Assembly (NCBI GenBank): GCA_964607765.1
Contig: CAZSNT010000093.1
Location: 1-38,897 of the forward strand
Reading direction: 5' to 3'
Length of the DNA: 38,897 bases
DNA from: CAZSNT01 sp964607765
Lineage (GTDB): Bacteria > Verrucomicrobiota > Lentisphaeria > Oligosphaerales > JABHEG01
Shown: positions 13,962-21,093 of the stretch, one piece after another
Layout of the letters: each line of letters begins with the position of its first letter
Position numbering within the stretch: the stretch's first letter is position 1
The notes under the pieces: model-generated
What the model saw: only the letters and a program-made list of their open reading frames with translations
Database searches by the model: none
Told to the model about the DNA's origin: nothing
Position numbers and translations under genes: made by a program

Positions 13962-16703
13962 CTACTTGCTTTCCTGTCTGCGCGACTTCTTCGCCCACTC
14001 CGAGTCCGGGTACGTCTCTCTCAGCTTGCGCTCGTAGAGCTCCGCGCGACGTGACTCGCCGGCGCGCCGGAACGCGTCGACCGCATAGAACAGCGACTTC
14101 GGAGCCAGGTCTTCGTAGTCGTAGAGCATCTCGACACGCAGGAAACTCTTGGCCGCCTCCACGAACTTGTCGCGGCTGAAGTAGATCGAGCCAATGTTGA
14201 ACTGCGCTCTCGCTGCCTCGACCGTATCCGTCGCCTCAACCGTAGTACGAAAGAACTCCTCGGCCTTTTCCATGAGCCCCAACTCCTGGTGTGCCACGCC
14301 CAGGCGGAACGTTACCAGAAACGCGCGGTTCGAGTCGGGGAACTTCTCCTGCAGCTCCTTGCTGTACTCCAGCAGCACATTCCAGTCCCGCAGGCCGACC
14401 AGCGAATCGCAGTACGTATGCAGCACATCCTCCGTCAGTTCGGGGGGAACGCCTTCCTGCAGCACGGACGCCAACAGCTTGGCCGCCTCCCCGTAAGTCT
14501 GCTTGCGGTTCAGCAACTCGCCCAGCCGAAGCACGCTGTCGGCGCGGAAACGGCCTTTCGGATAACGGGTCACCGCCTCGCGGAACCAGCGTTCCTCGGC
14601 GTCAGCTTTGCCCAGCCTCCTCATGCACCAGCCCAGCATGTAGGCGGCACGCTCACCACGGACGCTGTCGCCCTTGACCTGCTCGAAGAACGGCTGCGCC
14701 GCCGCGAACTTCTCCCTGCGATAGGCAATCTCGCCGCGCTGGAGAGACGCATCGGTACGCATTACGGCACTCGCCTCCTCGGCCGTGGCGGTCTCGGCAA
14801 AACACGCGTCCGCCTCATCCAGCTTGCCCTGCTTCAGCAAGCACCAGCCCAGCCCGTACCGGGCGGCGACACGCGTTGCCGCCGGCACGTCGGCCTCAAG
14901 AAGCTCACGATAGACGGTTTCAGCCCCGGCCGTGTCGCCCGCAGCGAACCGCGTCTCGGCAAGCTTGAGCTGGATCTGCGACGTGTATTGGCCGCCCGTA
15001 AACCGCTTCTTGTAGTCGCTGAGATTGGCGTCGGCCTGCTTGCCGTCCACCAGAAATGCAAGATGCAGCATGGCCTTCTCGACAAACTCATCAGCCGCCG
15101 GCAGTGCTGCAAGCCGCTGGTAAGCCGCAACCGCAGCGGGGACCTGCCCAAGCTTCTCCGCCGAGCGCCCGGTCATGAACAGCGCCTCATTCTGGAAAGG
15201 CGACGTGAAGTCGCCCAGCTCCTTGAATCGGGGCAGACTCCCGTTGAACCTGCCCAGATCGAAGTAGGCCCACGCCAGGCGGTAGACTCCCTTCGGAGGC
15301 TTGCCCGCAGCCTTCACGTACTCCTCAAGGTAAGGAACGGCCTGAGCAAACTCCTTCAGCCGATACAGGTACTCACCCACCGCGAACAGCGCGTCGTTCC
15401 GCAACTGAGACGCGGGCAGCTTGGCCAGTAACGTGACAAGCACCTGCGCCGCACCGCCCAGATCGCCTGTCTGCTCCAGCGAGTGCGCCAAGGCGTAGGA
15501 AGCGGTCGGAACCAACTCCGAATCGGGCGACTGCTTCAGGAACTCGCGCAGGGCGGCAGCGGCCACACCGTGCTTGCCCGTCCTGGCAAGCGCCTGCGCG
15601 TGGATGCACGCCAGCATATCCCGCTTGGTCGCGGACAGATCGCCGGGATTGCCGGCCAACGGCGCCAGCATGGTCACGGCGCCGGCAGCATCGCCCAGGT
15701 TGAACAGACTCAGCCCGCGCCAATAACGCGCCTCGAGACTCTCACGCGCTTCAGGGAAATCGCGCAGCACACGCTCGAAGTGCCGGGCCGCTTCGTCGAA
15801 CTGCTTGATATCGAAACAGGCAATCCCCGCATTGAAGCAGGCGGACGGCGCCTGCGACGCTTTGGGAAACGCTTTGGCGAACGCGCCGAACTCGGCAGCG
15901 GCAGCCTTCTTGTCGCCGCTCCGGAACAGATTCCACGCCCGACGCAGCAGCACATCCTGTGTCAGATCGCCGCGGCCCTTGAGCGTCTCCAGCACGCCCG
16001 CGGACTTCTCGTAATCGCCCGTGGCGGCGTACGCGTCGCTGAGCGCCAGCTTGGCTTTGGCCGTGTTCGGGTAGTCAGGCAGGTCGCGGATGAGCGTGGA
16101 GAAGCTCTCGGTCGCCTCCTTGTGGCGGTCCAGCTTAGCCTGCGTCCACCCCAGAGAGAAGAGCGCGTCGCCTCTGTGCTTGGTCGCCGGGAACTCCTTG
16201 AGCAGTGTGGCATAGGTCTCCGCCGCTTCATCGAAACGGCCGAGGTCGATCAGACACTCCCCCACGCCAACCAGCGCTTCCTCCCGGACCTTGTGTTTGC
16301 CCCCCGTCAACGCCTGCCGGAACGCGGCAAGCGCCTTGTCTGAGTCCTTCAGACGCAGTCGGGCCCGGGCCAGGTTGTAGGCGCCCAGCGGCGCTTCCTT
16401 CGCGTCCGGGTATGCTGCCAGCGCCTTTCCGAAAGCAGCGGCGGCCGCTTCCATGTCTTCGAGCCGCATGTGGCACTCGCCGATGCGGTATGAAGCGAGA
16501 GCCGCGTGCTTCGAGTCCGGGAACGTGGCAACAAAGGCGCGGAACTCCTCGATCGCGGACAGATAGTCCTTGTGAACGAATAGCCCTTCCGCGAAACTGA
16601 ACTCGTCAGTCTCGCGACCCGCCTGAGCCCACACCGCGACACCCCAGATGCCGACCACGACGGCAAGCCTGGCAACCCACAACCGCTGATGAACCGAAGC
16701 CAT
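13962..16703 (-). CDS. Secreted TPR-repeat protein of the ExbBD operon
   Basis: A 913-residue protein with an N-terminal signal peptide (VARLAVVVGIWGVAVWAQA, cut near residue 28) followed almost wholly by TPR-like helix pairs in the BamD/CpoB style (for example AIEEFRAFVATFPDSKHAALASYRIGECH, and many later units ending FP/YP). No enzymatic domain is visible. In Tol-Pal the periplasmic TPR protein CpoB sits beside TolQ/TolR; this protein takes the same position here as the first gene of the operon. Its likely role is a periplasmic scaffold or recruiting protein for the giant VWA/DUF4159 protein, which is an inference from context. The ATG at 16703 follows an AAGGGG-like site. It ends in TAG. 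Confidence 0.9.
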   Translation of the reverse strand: MASVHQRLWVARLAVVVGIWGVAVWAQAGRETDEFSFAEGLFVHKDYLSAIEEFRAFVATFPDSKHAALASYRIGECHMRLEDMEAAAAAFGKALAAYPDAKEAPLGAYNLARARLRLKDSDKALAAFRQALTGGKHKVREEALVGVGECLIDLGRFDEAAETYATLLKEFPATKHRGDALFSLGWTQAKLDRHKEATESFSTLIRDLPDYPNTAKAKLALSDAYAATGDYEKSAGVLETLKGRGDLTQDVLLRRAWNLFRSGDKKAAAAEFGAFAKAFPKASQAPSACFNAGIACFDIKQFDEAARHFERVLRDFPEARESLEARYWRGLSLFNLGDAAGAVTMLAPLAGNPGDLSATKRDMLACIHAQALARTGKHGVAAAALREFLKQSPDSELVPTASYALAHSLEQTGDLGGAAQVLVTLLAKLPASQLRNDALFAVGEYLYRLKEFAQAVPYLEEYVKAAGKPPKGVYRLAWAYFDLGRFNGSLPRFKELGDFTSPFQNEALFMTGRSAEKLGQVPAAVAAYQRLAALPAADEFVEKAMLHLAFLVDGKQADANLSDYKKRFTGGQYTSQIQLKLAETRFAAGDTAGAETVYRELLEADVPAATRVAARYGLGWCLLKQGKLDEADACFAETATAEEASAVMRTDASLQRGEIAYRREKFAAAQPFFEQVKGDSVRGERAAYMLGWCMRRLGKADAEERWFREAVTRYPKGRFRADSVLRLGELLNRKQTYGEAAKLLASVLQEGVPPELTEDVLHTYCDSLVGLRDWNVLLEYSKELQEKFPDSNRAFLVTFRLGVAHQELGLMEKAEEFFRTTVEATDTVEAARAQFNIGSIYFSRDKFVEAAKSFLRVEMLYDYEDLAPKSLFYAVDAFRRAGESRRAELYERKLRETYPDSEWAKKSRRQESK

Positions 16704-16819
16704 GGCTGATCCAACCCCTTGCTCAACTCAGCACGACGCATTCACGACAGAGCAACCTGGTGAAAATAGGCGTCGGCAAGCGCCCTGTCAACGCGGGCGC
16801 GCTCGCGGAAGCAAGGAAC

Positions 16820-16910
16820 TGTGCCCGCCGGCTGCCCGGAACGGTCGGGCTTTGCGCGAGGGGGAGGCGGCCTGGCCGTTGGCCATCCGAACACGCGGCC
16901 GGCGGGCACA
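16820..16910. other. Nested inverted repeats upstream of the TPR-exbBD operon
   Basis: A perfect 13-bp inverted repeat (16820-16832 with 16898-16910) encloses two smaller hairpins, 16834-16850 (GCCCG arms) and 16873-16885 (TGGCC-GTT-GGCCA). The 238-bp gap 16704-16941 has no credible gene. The structure would be in the leader of the TPR gene or the 3' end of the namZ-like transcript. The high GC content makes chance pairing likely for the small hairpins, less so for the 13-bp stem. Confidence 0.45.
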
Positions 16911-16941
16911 AGGCCCGGCCGACCTCGACGCCAGCCACCGT

Positions 16942-18051
16942 TCATCCCCTGTAGAGCAGATCCGGCGCAATATCCCGCGCAAACTCCGCGCTCTGCTGCC
17001 GGGCCTCACGCACCACGTCGCTGACGTCCAGACGCGCCAGACGCGCCGCGTCCCACTCGCCGCCGTCAAGCCACTCGCTCAGACCGGGCTCGGCCTGGAA
17101 CGCGTCCCCGTGGAGTCGGGCCAGCTCCTGCAGCACTCGCAGCGTTGTGGTCACCGGATCCACGCCCGTGTGGTCTGTGATCATCAGATGCATGCCGGCG
17201 CAGAGCTCCCCCGCATACTTGTTGAACGCCGGCGTGAAGAACACCTCGCGAAACAGAACCCCCGGCAGACCGTGCGCGTTGAGGGCTGCCGCCAGTCGTG
17301 CCGAATCGAGGAACGGCGCCCCGAAGTACTCGAACGGCTTGCACGTGCCTCGACCTTCCGAGACGTTCGTCCGCTGCAGAATGCCCGTGCACGCGTAGCA
17401 GTACGCCGAATCCACGCTCGGCACATTGGGCGAAGGCGGGATCCACGGCAACGCCGTGTCCGCCCAGATATGTGACCGTTTCCAGCCCTGTGCCGGAAGC
17501 ACGGTGAGCGACACATCCAAGGCCTGCTTCCGCACCAGCCAGCGCGCCAGCTCGCCCAGCGTCGCCGGAATCACCACGGGCAGCGGCAGCGGGAAGTACT
17601 GGCGCCACACAGGGCCGCCAAACCCCAAGTGGGAAAGCGGCGTGGGACGGTCGAGGACAAGCACCTCGACGCCTGCCTCGGCGGCCGTGGCGAGCATGTC
17701 AGCCAACGCCCACTTGTACGTGTACGCCCGATGCGAAACGTCCTGAACATGGAACACCAGAACATCGACCGTGCTCAGCAGTTCGCGCGGGAACCCGGGC
17801 TCTCTGCCGTAGAAGCTGAACACCGGCGCACTCGTGCGCGTGTCCACGTAGGAATCGAAGTGGATCCCGTCCTGCAGATCCCCGCGCAGCCCGTGTTCCA
17901 GGGCGAGGAACCCGGTCACCGACGCGGCCGCCGGAAGACAATCCGTGATCGGACCGTGCCCGGGCAGCCAGGAGGCCGGTGTCGCCACCAACCCAACACG
18001 GCGCCCCCCAATCGCACTGAGCAGCCCGGACCAGTCAAATGTCACTGCCAT
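16942..18051 (-). CDS. DUF1343 family protein, NamZ-like exo-beta-N-acetylmuramidase
   Basis: A 369-residue member of DUF1343 (PF07075, GH171), whose characterised member NamZ of Bacillus subtilis removes N-acetylmuramic acid from the ends of muropeptide-derived sugars. The match covers the whole length: EHGLRG at 52-57 with the proposed catalytic Glu52, VFSFYG, VLVFHVQDVSHRAYTY, VLDRPTP, GELARW, PPSPNVPS, and SEGRGTCKPFEYFGAPF. No signal peptide is visible, which would fit recycling of muropeptides in the cytoplasm. A GGAGG ribosome site lies 10 bp before the ATG. The gene follows the ferredoxin gene but is separated from it by a terminator. Confidence 0.9.
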   Translation of the reverse strand: MAVTFDWSGLLSAIGGRRVGLVATPASWLPGHGPITDCLPAAASVTGFLALEHGLRGDLQDGIHFDSYVDTRTSAPVFSFYGREPGFPRELLSTVDVLVFHVQDVSHRAYTYKWALADMLATAAEAGVEVLVLDRPTPLSHLGFGGPVWRQYFPLPLPVVIPATLGELARWLVRKQALDVSLTVLPAQGWKRSHIWADTALPWIPPSPNVPSVDSAYCYACTGILQRTNVSEGRGTCKPFEYFGAPFLDSARLAAALNAHGLPGVLFREVFFTPAFNKYAGELCAGMHLMITDHTGVDPVTTTLRVLQELARLHGDAFQAEPGLSEWLDGGEWDAARLARLDVSDVVREARQQSAEFARDIAPDLLYRG

Positions 18052-18101
18052 CGCACGCGTCCTCCCGTTCCCTCAGAGGGCATGGCTCTGCCCGGGAAAC
18101 A

Positions 18102-18130
18102 GAAAGGGCGCCCCGCAGGACGCCCTCTCT
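18102..18130 (-). terminator. Rho-independent terminator after the ferredoxin gene
   Basis: AGGGCG (18105-18110) pairs with CGCCCT (18121-18126) around a 10-base loop. Read on the minus strand, TTTCTGTTT follows the stem. It lies about 35 bp past the ferredoxin stop and separates it from the NamZ-like gene. Confidence 0.7.
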
Positions 18131-18162
18131 TGGAAAACCAAATCTCTCAGTGACCGTCGCAT

Positions 18163-18333
18163 CTACTCCATTTCGATGGCTTCGACGGGACACTCATCCA
18201 CGCACTGACCGCAGTCGACACATTCGTCGGAGATCTTCGCCTTGCCGTCATCCATCGCGATGGCCTCGACAGGACACGCGTCAACGCAAGCCTCACAACC
18301 GGTGCACTTTTCCATGTCCACAATTGCTGGCAT
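18163..18333 (-). CDS. 2[4Fe-4S] ferredoxin (56 residues)
   Basis: A small clostridial-type ferredoxin. It contains two cluster motifs, CTGCEACVDACP (residues 10-21) and CVDCGQCVDECP (39-50), related by the internal repeat typical of the family (PVEAIAM and PVEAIEM). It carries electrons at low potential in the cytoplasm; the partner is not known. It starts MPAIVDMEK and ends in TAG. It has a good candidate promoter 140 bp upstream with a structured leader, and its own terminator, so it is probably a single-gene transcript. Its presence, with no oxygen-respiration genes nearby, fits an anaerobic lifestyle. Confidence 0.96.
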   Translation of the reverse strand: MPAIVDMEKCTGCEACVDACPVEAIAMDDGKAKISDECVDCGQCVDECPVEAIEME

Positions 18334-18375
18334 TCCCGTTCCCTTTCTCTTCAGGTGCTTCCAAGCACGCCATTA

Positions 18376-18431
18376 CGGACTTGATCAGTCCGGCAGCCTG
18401 CACGCTCTCGCGCCTCGGGCAGTCGTGCCCG
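18376..18431 (-). promoter_or_regulatory. Two hairpins in the ferredoxin leader
   Basis: Between the promoter and the ATG two stems can form: CGGGCA/TGCCCG (18416-18421 with 18426-18431, loop of 4, extended imperfectly outward) and CGGACT/AGTCCG (18376-18381 with 18387-18392, loop of 5). They may be a structured 5' leader. No known riboswitch class is recognised. Confidence 0.4.
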
Positions 18432-18472
18432 GGCGAGCAGCAGGCACAACACTACCTGCAAAACGCGCACCA

Positions 18473-18500
18473 AATATACATCGCCAGGCGCGCGAAACAA
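18473..18500 (-). promoter_or_regulatory. Promoter of the ferredoxin gene
   Basis: On the minus strand TTGTTT (18495-18500) and TATATT (18473-18478) are 16 bases apart, the -10 matching 5 of 6. A very similar pair (TGGTTT, 16 bases, TATATT, in the shared context TGTATATTT) lies upstream of the next gene at 19412-19439. Confidence 0.6.
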
Positions 18501-18580
18501 GAAAAAAACCTCGATTCGGGCGCATGCCGATGCCGTCGGCCAACGACCCGATTGTCGGTTTCCCGGCACCGATCGGCCCG

Positions 18581-18608
18581 TGCATCCTGCCCCCTGCATC
18601 CTGCCCGT
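18581..18608. repeat. Heptamer array, 4 units (TGCATCC/TGCCCNN)
   Basis: The units are TGCATCC, TGCCCCC, TGCATCC and TGCCCGT, i.e. two variants alternating so that the period is 7 and 14. The array runs up to the stop codon of the acidic hypothetical gene. A related array GCATCCG, GCATCCG, GCACCCT lies at 22168-22188, at the permease stop. Confidence 0.7.
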
Positions 18609-19315
18609 CAGGTCGTCTCGGGCCCAGCCTTCTCCCGACAGCGGTGCAGGTGATCGACCACCCCGTCACTCGCCTTGATCAGGTGCGTTCGGATCGTGCC
18701 GAGTAAGCTCTCCAGCCGTGGCCGCTCGTCAATCATCGTGTTGATCAAGCCGATCGCCTCGTTCAGGTGCGACAATGCACGCTTGGCGAACGCGATGCTC
18801 GCCGCGGGCTGCTCGTAGAGACCATCGTCGATGCTGTAGGCGAGATTCGCCAGTGAGCGCCCGATGTTGAACAGAATGCGCAGACCTGTAACGCGCGAAT
18901 CCGACGGCAGAATCACCGCGTAGATGTTGCACCACCCCAACGCGGCTTGGCGCAGCATCACAAACGTGGAGTCGCTTTCGAAAAAAAGCGAGTCGCCCGG
19001 CTGATCCATGCCGGGCGGGACGTCCGGCCCGTCGCCCTCGTCATCCTCCGGCGGCTCCTCGGCTTCCGCGCTGCCCCAGTCCAAAGACGCCGCAAACTCG
19101 CACTCCCACTGGTGCGAACACGACTCGCAGTCGAAATCGCAGTCCTTCAGACCGAGCTCGAACTCCGGCGCCAGATGCTTGGCTATCAGTTCGTTCGAGC
19201 CGGGCAGATCACAGAATCGCTGCAGCAGCCGGAAGTAGCGACTCGCGAATTGGTCCCCCTCACGGAGGGCCTCCTCCCAGTCGTATTCATCCCAGTCAAT
19301 ATCCGGCTGACGCAT
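18608..19315 (-). CDS. Hypothetical acidic protein with CX3CX2C motif
   Basis: I do not recognise this family. With the ATG at 19315, which has GGAG seven bases before it, the protein has 235 residues; a longer frame upstream lacks such a site. It has no signal peptide. Residues 59-72 contain Cys59, Cys63, Cys66 and Cys72, a CX3CX2C spacing like the radical-SAM iron-sulfur motif, but nothing else in the protein looks like a radical-SAM barrel. A strongly acidic linker follows (EEPPEDDEGDGPD), then a helical C-terminal half of about 120 residues (LRILFNIGRSLANLAYSIDD). The Cys group could bind iron-sulfur or zinc. It lies just upstream of a ferredoxin gene with a look-alike promoter, which may be meaningful. 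Confidence 0.75.
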   Translation of the reverse strand: MRQPDIDWDEYDWEEALREGDQFASRYFRLLQRFCDLPGSNELIAKHLAPEFELGLKDCDFDCESCSHQWECEFAASLDWGSAEAEEPPEDDEGDGPDVPPGMDQPGDSLFFESDSTFVMLRQAALGWCNIYAVILPSDSRVTGLRILFNIGRSLANLAYSIDDGLYEQPAASIAFAKRALSHLNEAIGLINTMIDERPRLESLLGTIRTHLIKASDGVVDHLHRCREKAGPETT

Positions 19316-19350
19316 CCACTGTCTCCACAGAACAACTACCGGCCGTACCT

Positions 19351-19374
19351 CGAACCGCAATCCGAACCGCAATC
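19351..19374. repeat. 12-bp direct repeat x2 (CGAACCGCAATC)
   Basis: Two perfect adjacent copies lie in the leader of the acidic hypothetical gene, between its promoter and ATG. Confidence 0.6.
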
Positions 19375-19411
19375 CACGTCGCCCCGGAACCGCAGGCGAT
19401 CACAGCCGATA

Positions 19412-19439
19412 AATATACAGCCGCCCGTCGCGCAAACCA
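19412..19439 (-). promoter_or_regulatory. Promoter of the acidic hypothetical gene
   Basis: On the minus strand TGGTTT (19434-19439) and TATATT (19412-19417) are separated by 16 bases. The -10 context TGTATATTT is identical to that of the ferredoxin promoter. It would give a leader of about 90 bases. Confidence 0.5.
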
Positions 19440-19495
19440 CGTCGCAACGACTCGGCTGGGCAGCATAAGTCAGTTCTGTAGGAGTCGTTGGCCGG

Positions 19496-19532
19496 CGACC
19501 CCACCCACCTTGCGTGGGTGGTGAGCGAGATT
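19496..19532. repeat. 37-bp hairpin element, copy 2
   Basis: CGACC, the arm CCACCCAC, a 5-base loop, the arm GTGGGTGG, then TGAGCGAGATT. Flanks, arm lengths and loop length equal those of copy 1 at 6738-6774, while both arms differ with pairing kept. It lies 25 bp downstream of the stop of the minus-strand sulfatase-like gene. Confidence 0.75.
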
Positions 19533-19557
19533 GGTCCCGCACCCAGCGCCCGGCCCG

Positions 19558-20982
19558 TCACTCACCCGCGAGTCCGTACCCCGCCACCCAATCGTCCGAC
19601 AGCCCCTGGCCACGGGCGTGGGCAACAACGTGTGCATGGAGCTCCTGCAGCACGGCCGGGTGCGCGGCAGCCACGTCGCTCTCGCAGTTCGGGTCCGCCT
19701 GCAGATCGAACAGGCAGCACGGCCGCTCGCCGCGCCAGACTGTGTACAGCCAACGCTCGGTCATCACCTGTGCCAGCCCGCCTTGGCCGCCCCACGTTCC
19801 CGTCCCCATCACCGGCGCGGCGCGCGTTCCGTCGCTCATCCCCTCCACAGCCGGGAGCAACGACTGCCCGATCATCCGACCGGGCTTGTCGATTCCGAAC
19901 AGATCCAGGAACGTGGCGGTCAGATCCCACGGCTGTACGATCGCCGAGGAGCGTTGCGCCTCGCCGCACCCGGGCACCCGCACCAGCAGCGGGATCCGGC
20001 AAATCCCGGGCGCCAACGGCAGGAATGTCCTGGGCTCAGCCGGCGGGCGTCCAGCCGACATCAACATGCCGTCCGCACCCACCTGCCACGCCTTCTGAAT
20101 CAGGCCCAGGTCGCCGGGGCCGTCGAAGCACGTCCCGTGGTCGCTGGTCAGAATGATCACCGTGTCGTCCAGCAGACCAAGCTCCTCCACTTTGTCCAGA
20201 AGGCGCCCGAACCACGTGTCCACCATGGTCACTTCGGCCGCGTAACGAGCCCGCACGTGCTGCAGTTCCCGGTCCGTGATCCCCATCGCGCTGCGCACCC
20301 CGTAAGTCGGCGCATCGAACACGCGCCCGTCATAGCCCGGATCGTACATGTCCAGGTAGTGCTGGGGCGGATCCCACGGCTCGTGCGGATCGAACGTATC
20401 GAGCCAGAGGAAGAAGCTCTCGCGGTCACAGTTCTGCTCCAGCCACTTGATCGCCAGCGCGTACGTGCCCGGCGCGAACCAGTCCGTCTCCTCCCGCCGG
20501 TGCGCACGGTTCATCAGGACCTGGTGCCACATCGCCTCCCGGTACCGAATCAGGTGCGCCGGCACGGGGTACGCCACCGGCACGTCCGACCGCAGCCAGC
20601 ACGGGTCGCCCTCCTGCCCGCGGTTCAAAGCCCACGCGCTGAAATCGCGCTGCAGGTTCCCGTTGCCCGTGACGTTGTTCTGCGTGTCCAGAATCAACAT
20701 GGACGGGACACCGGCACGGCTCAGCTCACGCAGGAACGTGGGTTCATCCGCGTCCAGACATTTCCAGCGGTTGAACGGCATGCCCTTGTCACCGTGCCCC
20801 AACTGCACATCCCGCCGGTTCGGAACGGTTGGGAACGAGCCGATGTAGGCACGGTCGAAGACGGTCGCCATCGCGCTGAAACGCTCGAAGCTCGGCGTCT
20901 GGATCGGTCCCCACGCCGGAGCGCCGTACGGACTGACATGATCACGTCGCAGCGAGTCCGCAACCACGAAAATGACCTTCAT
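19558..20982 (-). CDS. Sulfatase/alkaline-phosphatase-fold hydrolase lacking the formylglycine Cys
   Basis: A 474-residue protein of the sulfatase family (COG3119-like). It has the opening MKVIFVVADSLRRDHVSPYG with metal ligand Asp9, DTFDPHEPWDPP, TSDHGTCF and IPLLVRVPG. At the nucleophile site the text is FPTVPNRRDV, so Thr52 stands where sulfatases have the Cys or Ser that becomes formylglycine (C/S-x-P-S-R). Thr is the nucleophile in related phosphodiesterases of the same fold, so the enzyme may act on a phosphate or phosphonate ester rather than a sulfate. No signal peptide. I chose the ATG at 20982 because AGGAG lies at proper spacing and the family N-terminus begins there. The composite motif CAGGC-N4-ATGTAAATG lies 81-98 bp upstream. 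Confidence 0.88.
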   Translation of the reverse strand: MKVIFVVADSLRRDHVSPYGAPAWGPIQTPSFERFSAMATVFDRAYIGSFPTVPNRRDVQLGHGDKGMPFNRWKCLDADEPTFLRELSRAGVPSMLILDTQNNVTGNGNLQRDFSAWALNRGQEGDPCWLRSDVPVAYPVPAHLIRYREAMWHQVLMNRAHRREETDWFAPGTYALAIKWLEQNCDRESFFLWLDTFDPHEPWDPPQHYLDMYDPGYDGRVFDAPTYGVRSAMGITDRELQHVRARYAAEVTMVDTWFGRLLDKVEELGLLDDTVIILTSDHGTCFDGPGDLGLIQKAWQVGADGMLMSAGRPPAEPRTFLPLAPGICRIPLLVRVPGCGEAQRSSAIVQPWDLTATFLDLFGIDKPGRMIGQSLLPAVEGMSDGTRAAPVMGTGTWGGQGGLAQVMTERWLYTVWRGERPCCLFDLQADPNCESDVAAAHPAVLQELHAHVVAHARGQGLSDDWVAGYGLAGE

Positions 20983-21062
20983 CGGTGCTCCTCCCGAGCT
21001 AATCGGCACGGTTCAGACTCAACGGATTGCTGCGCACATACGCGCCGGCCTGCAGCTGACGC

Positions 21063-21080
21063 CAGGCAGCCATGTAAATG
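21063..21080 (-). promoter_or_regulatory. Composite motif CAGGC-N4-ATGTAAATG, copy 1
   Basis: Read on the minus strand it is CATTTACAT-N4-GCCTG, upstream of the sulfatase-like gene. A GCCTG at 21049-21053 makes an inverted pair with the CAGGC. The same motif with identical inner spacing is at 25421-25438. It is a possible operator or promoter element. Confidence 0.5.
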
Positions 21081-21093
21081 TTCCATTCCCCAC

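Noticed and set aside
16760..16954. Small plus-strand gene in the gap before the TPR operon
   Set aside because: All three plus-strand frames there are open by GC content only, have no ribosome site and give proline/arginine-rich text.
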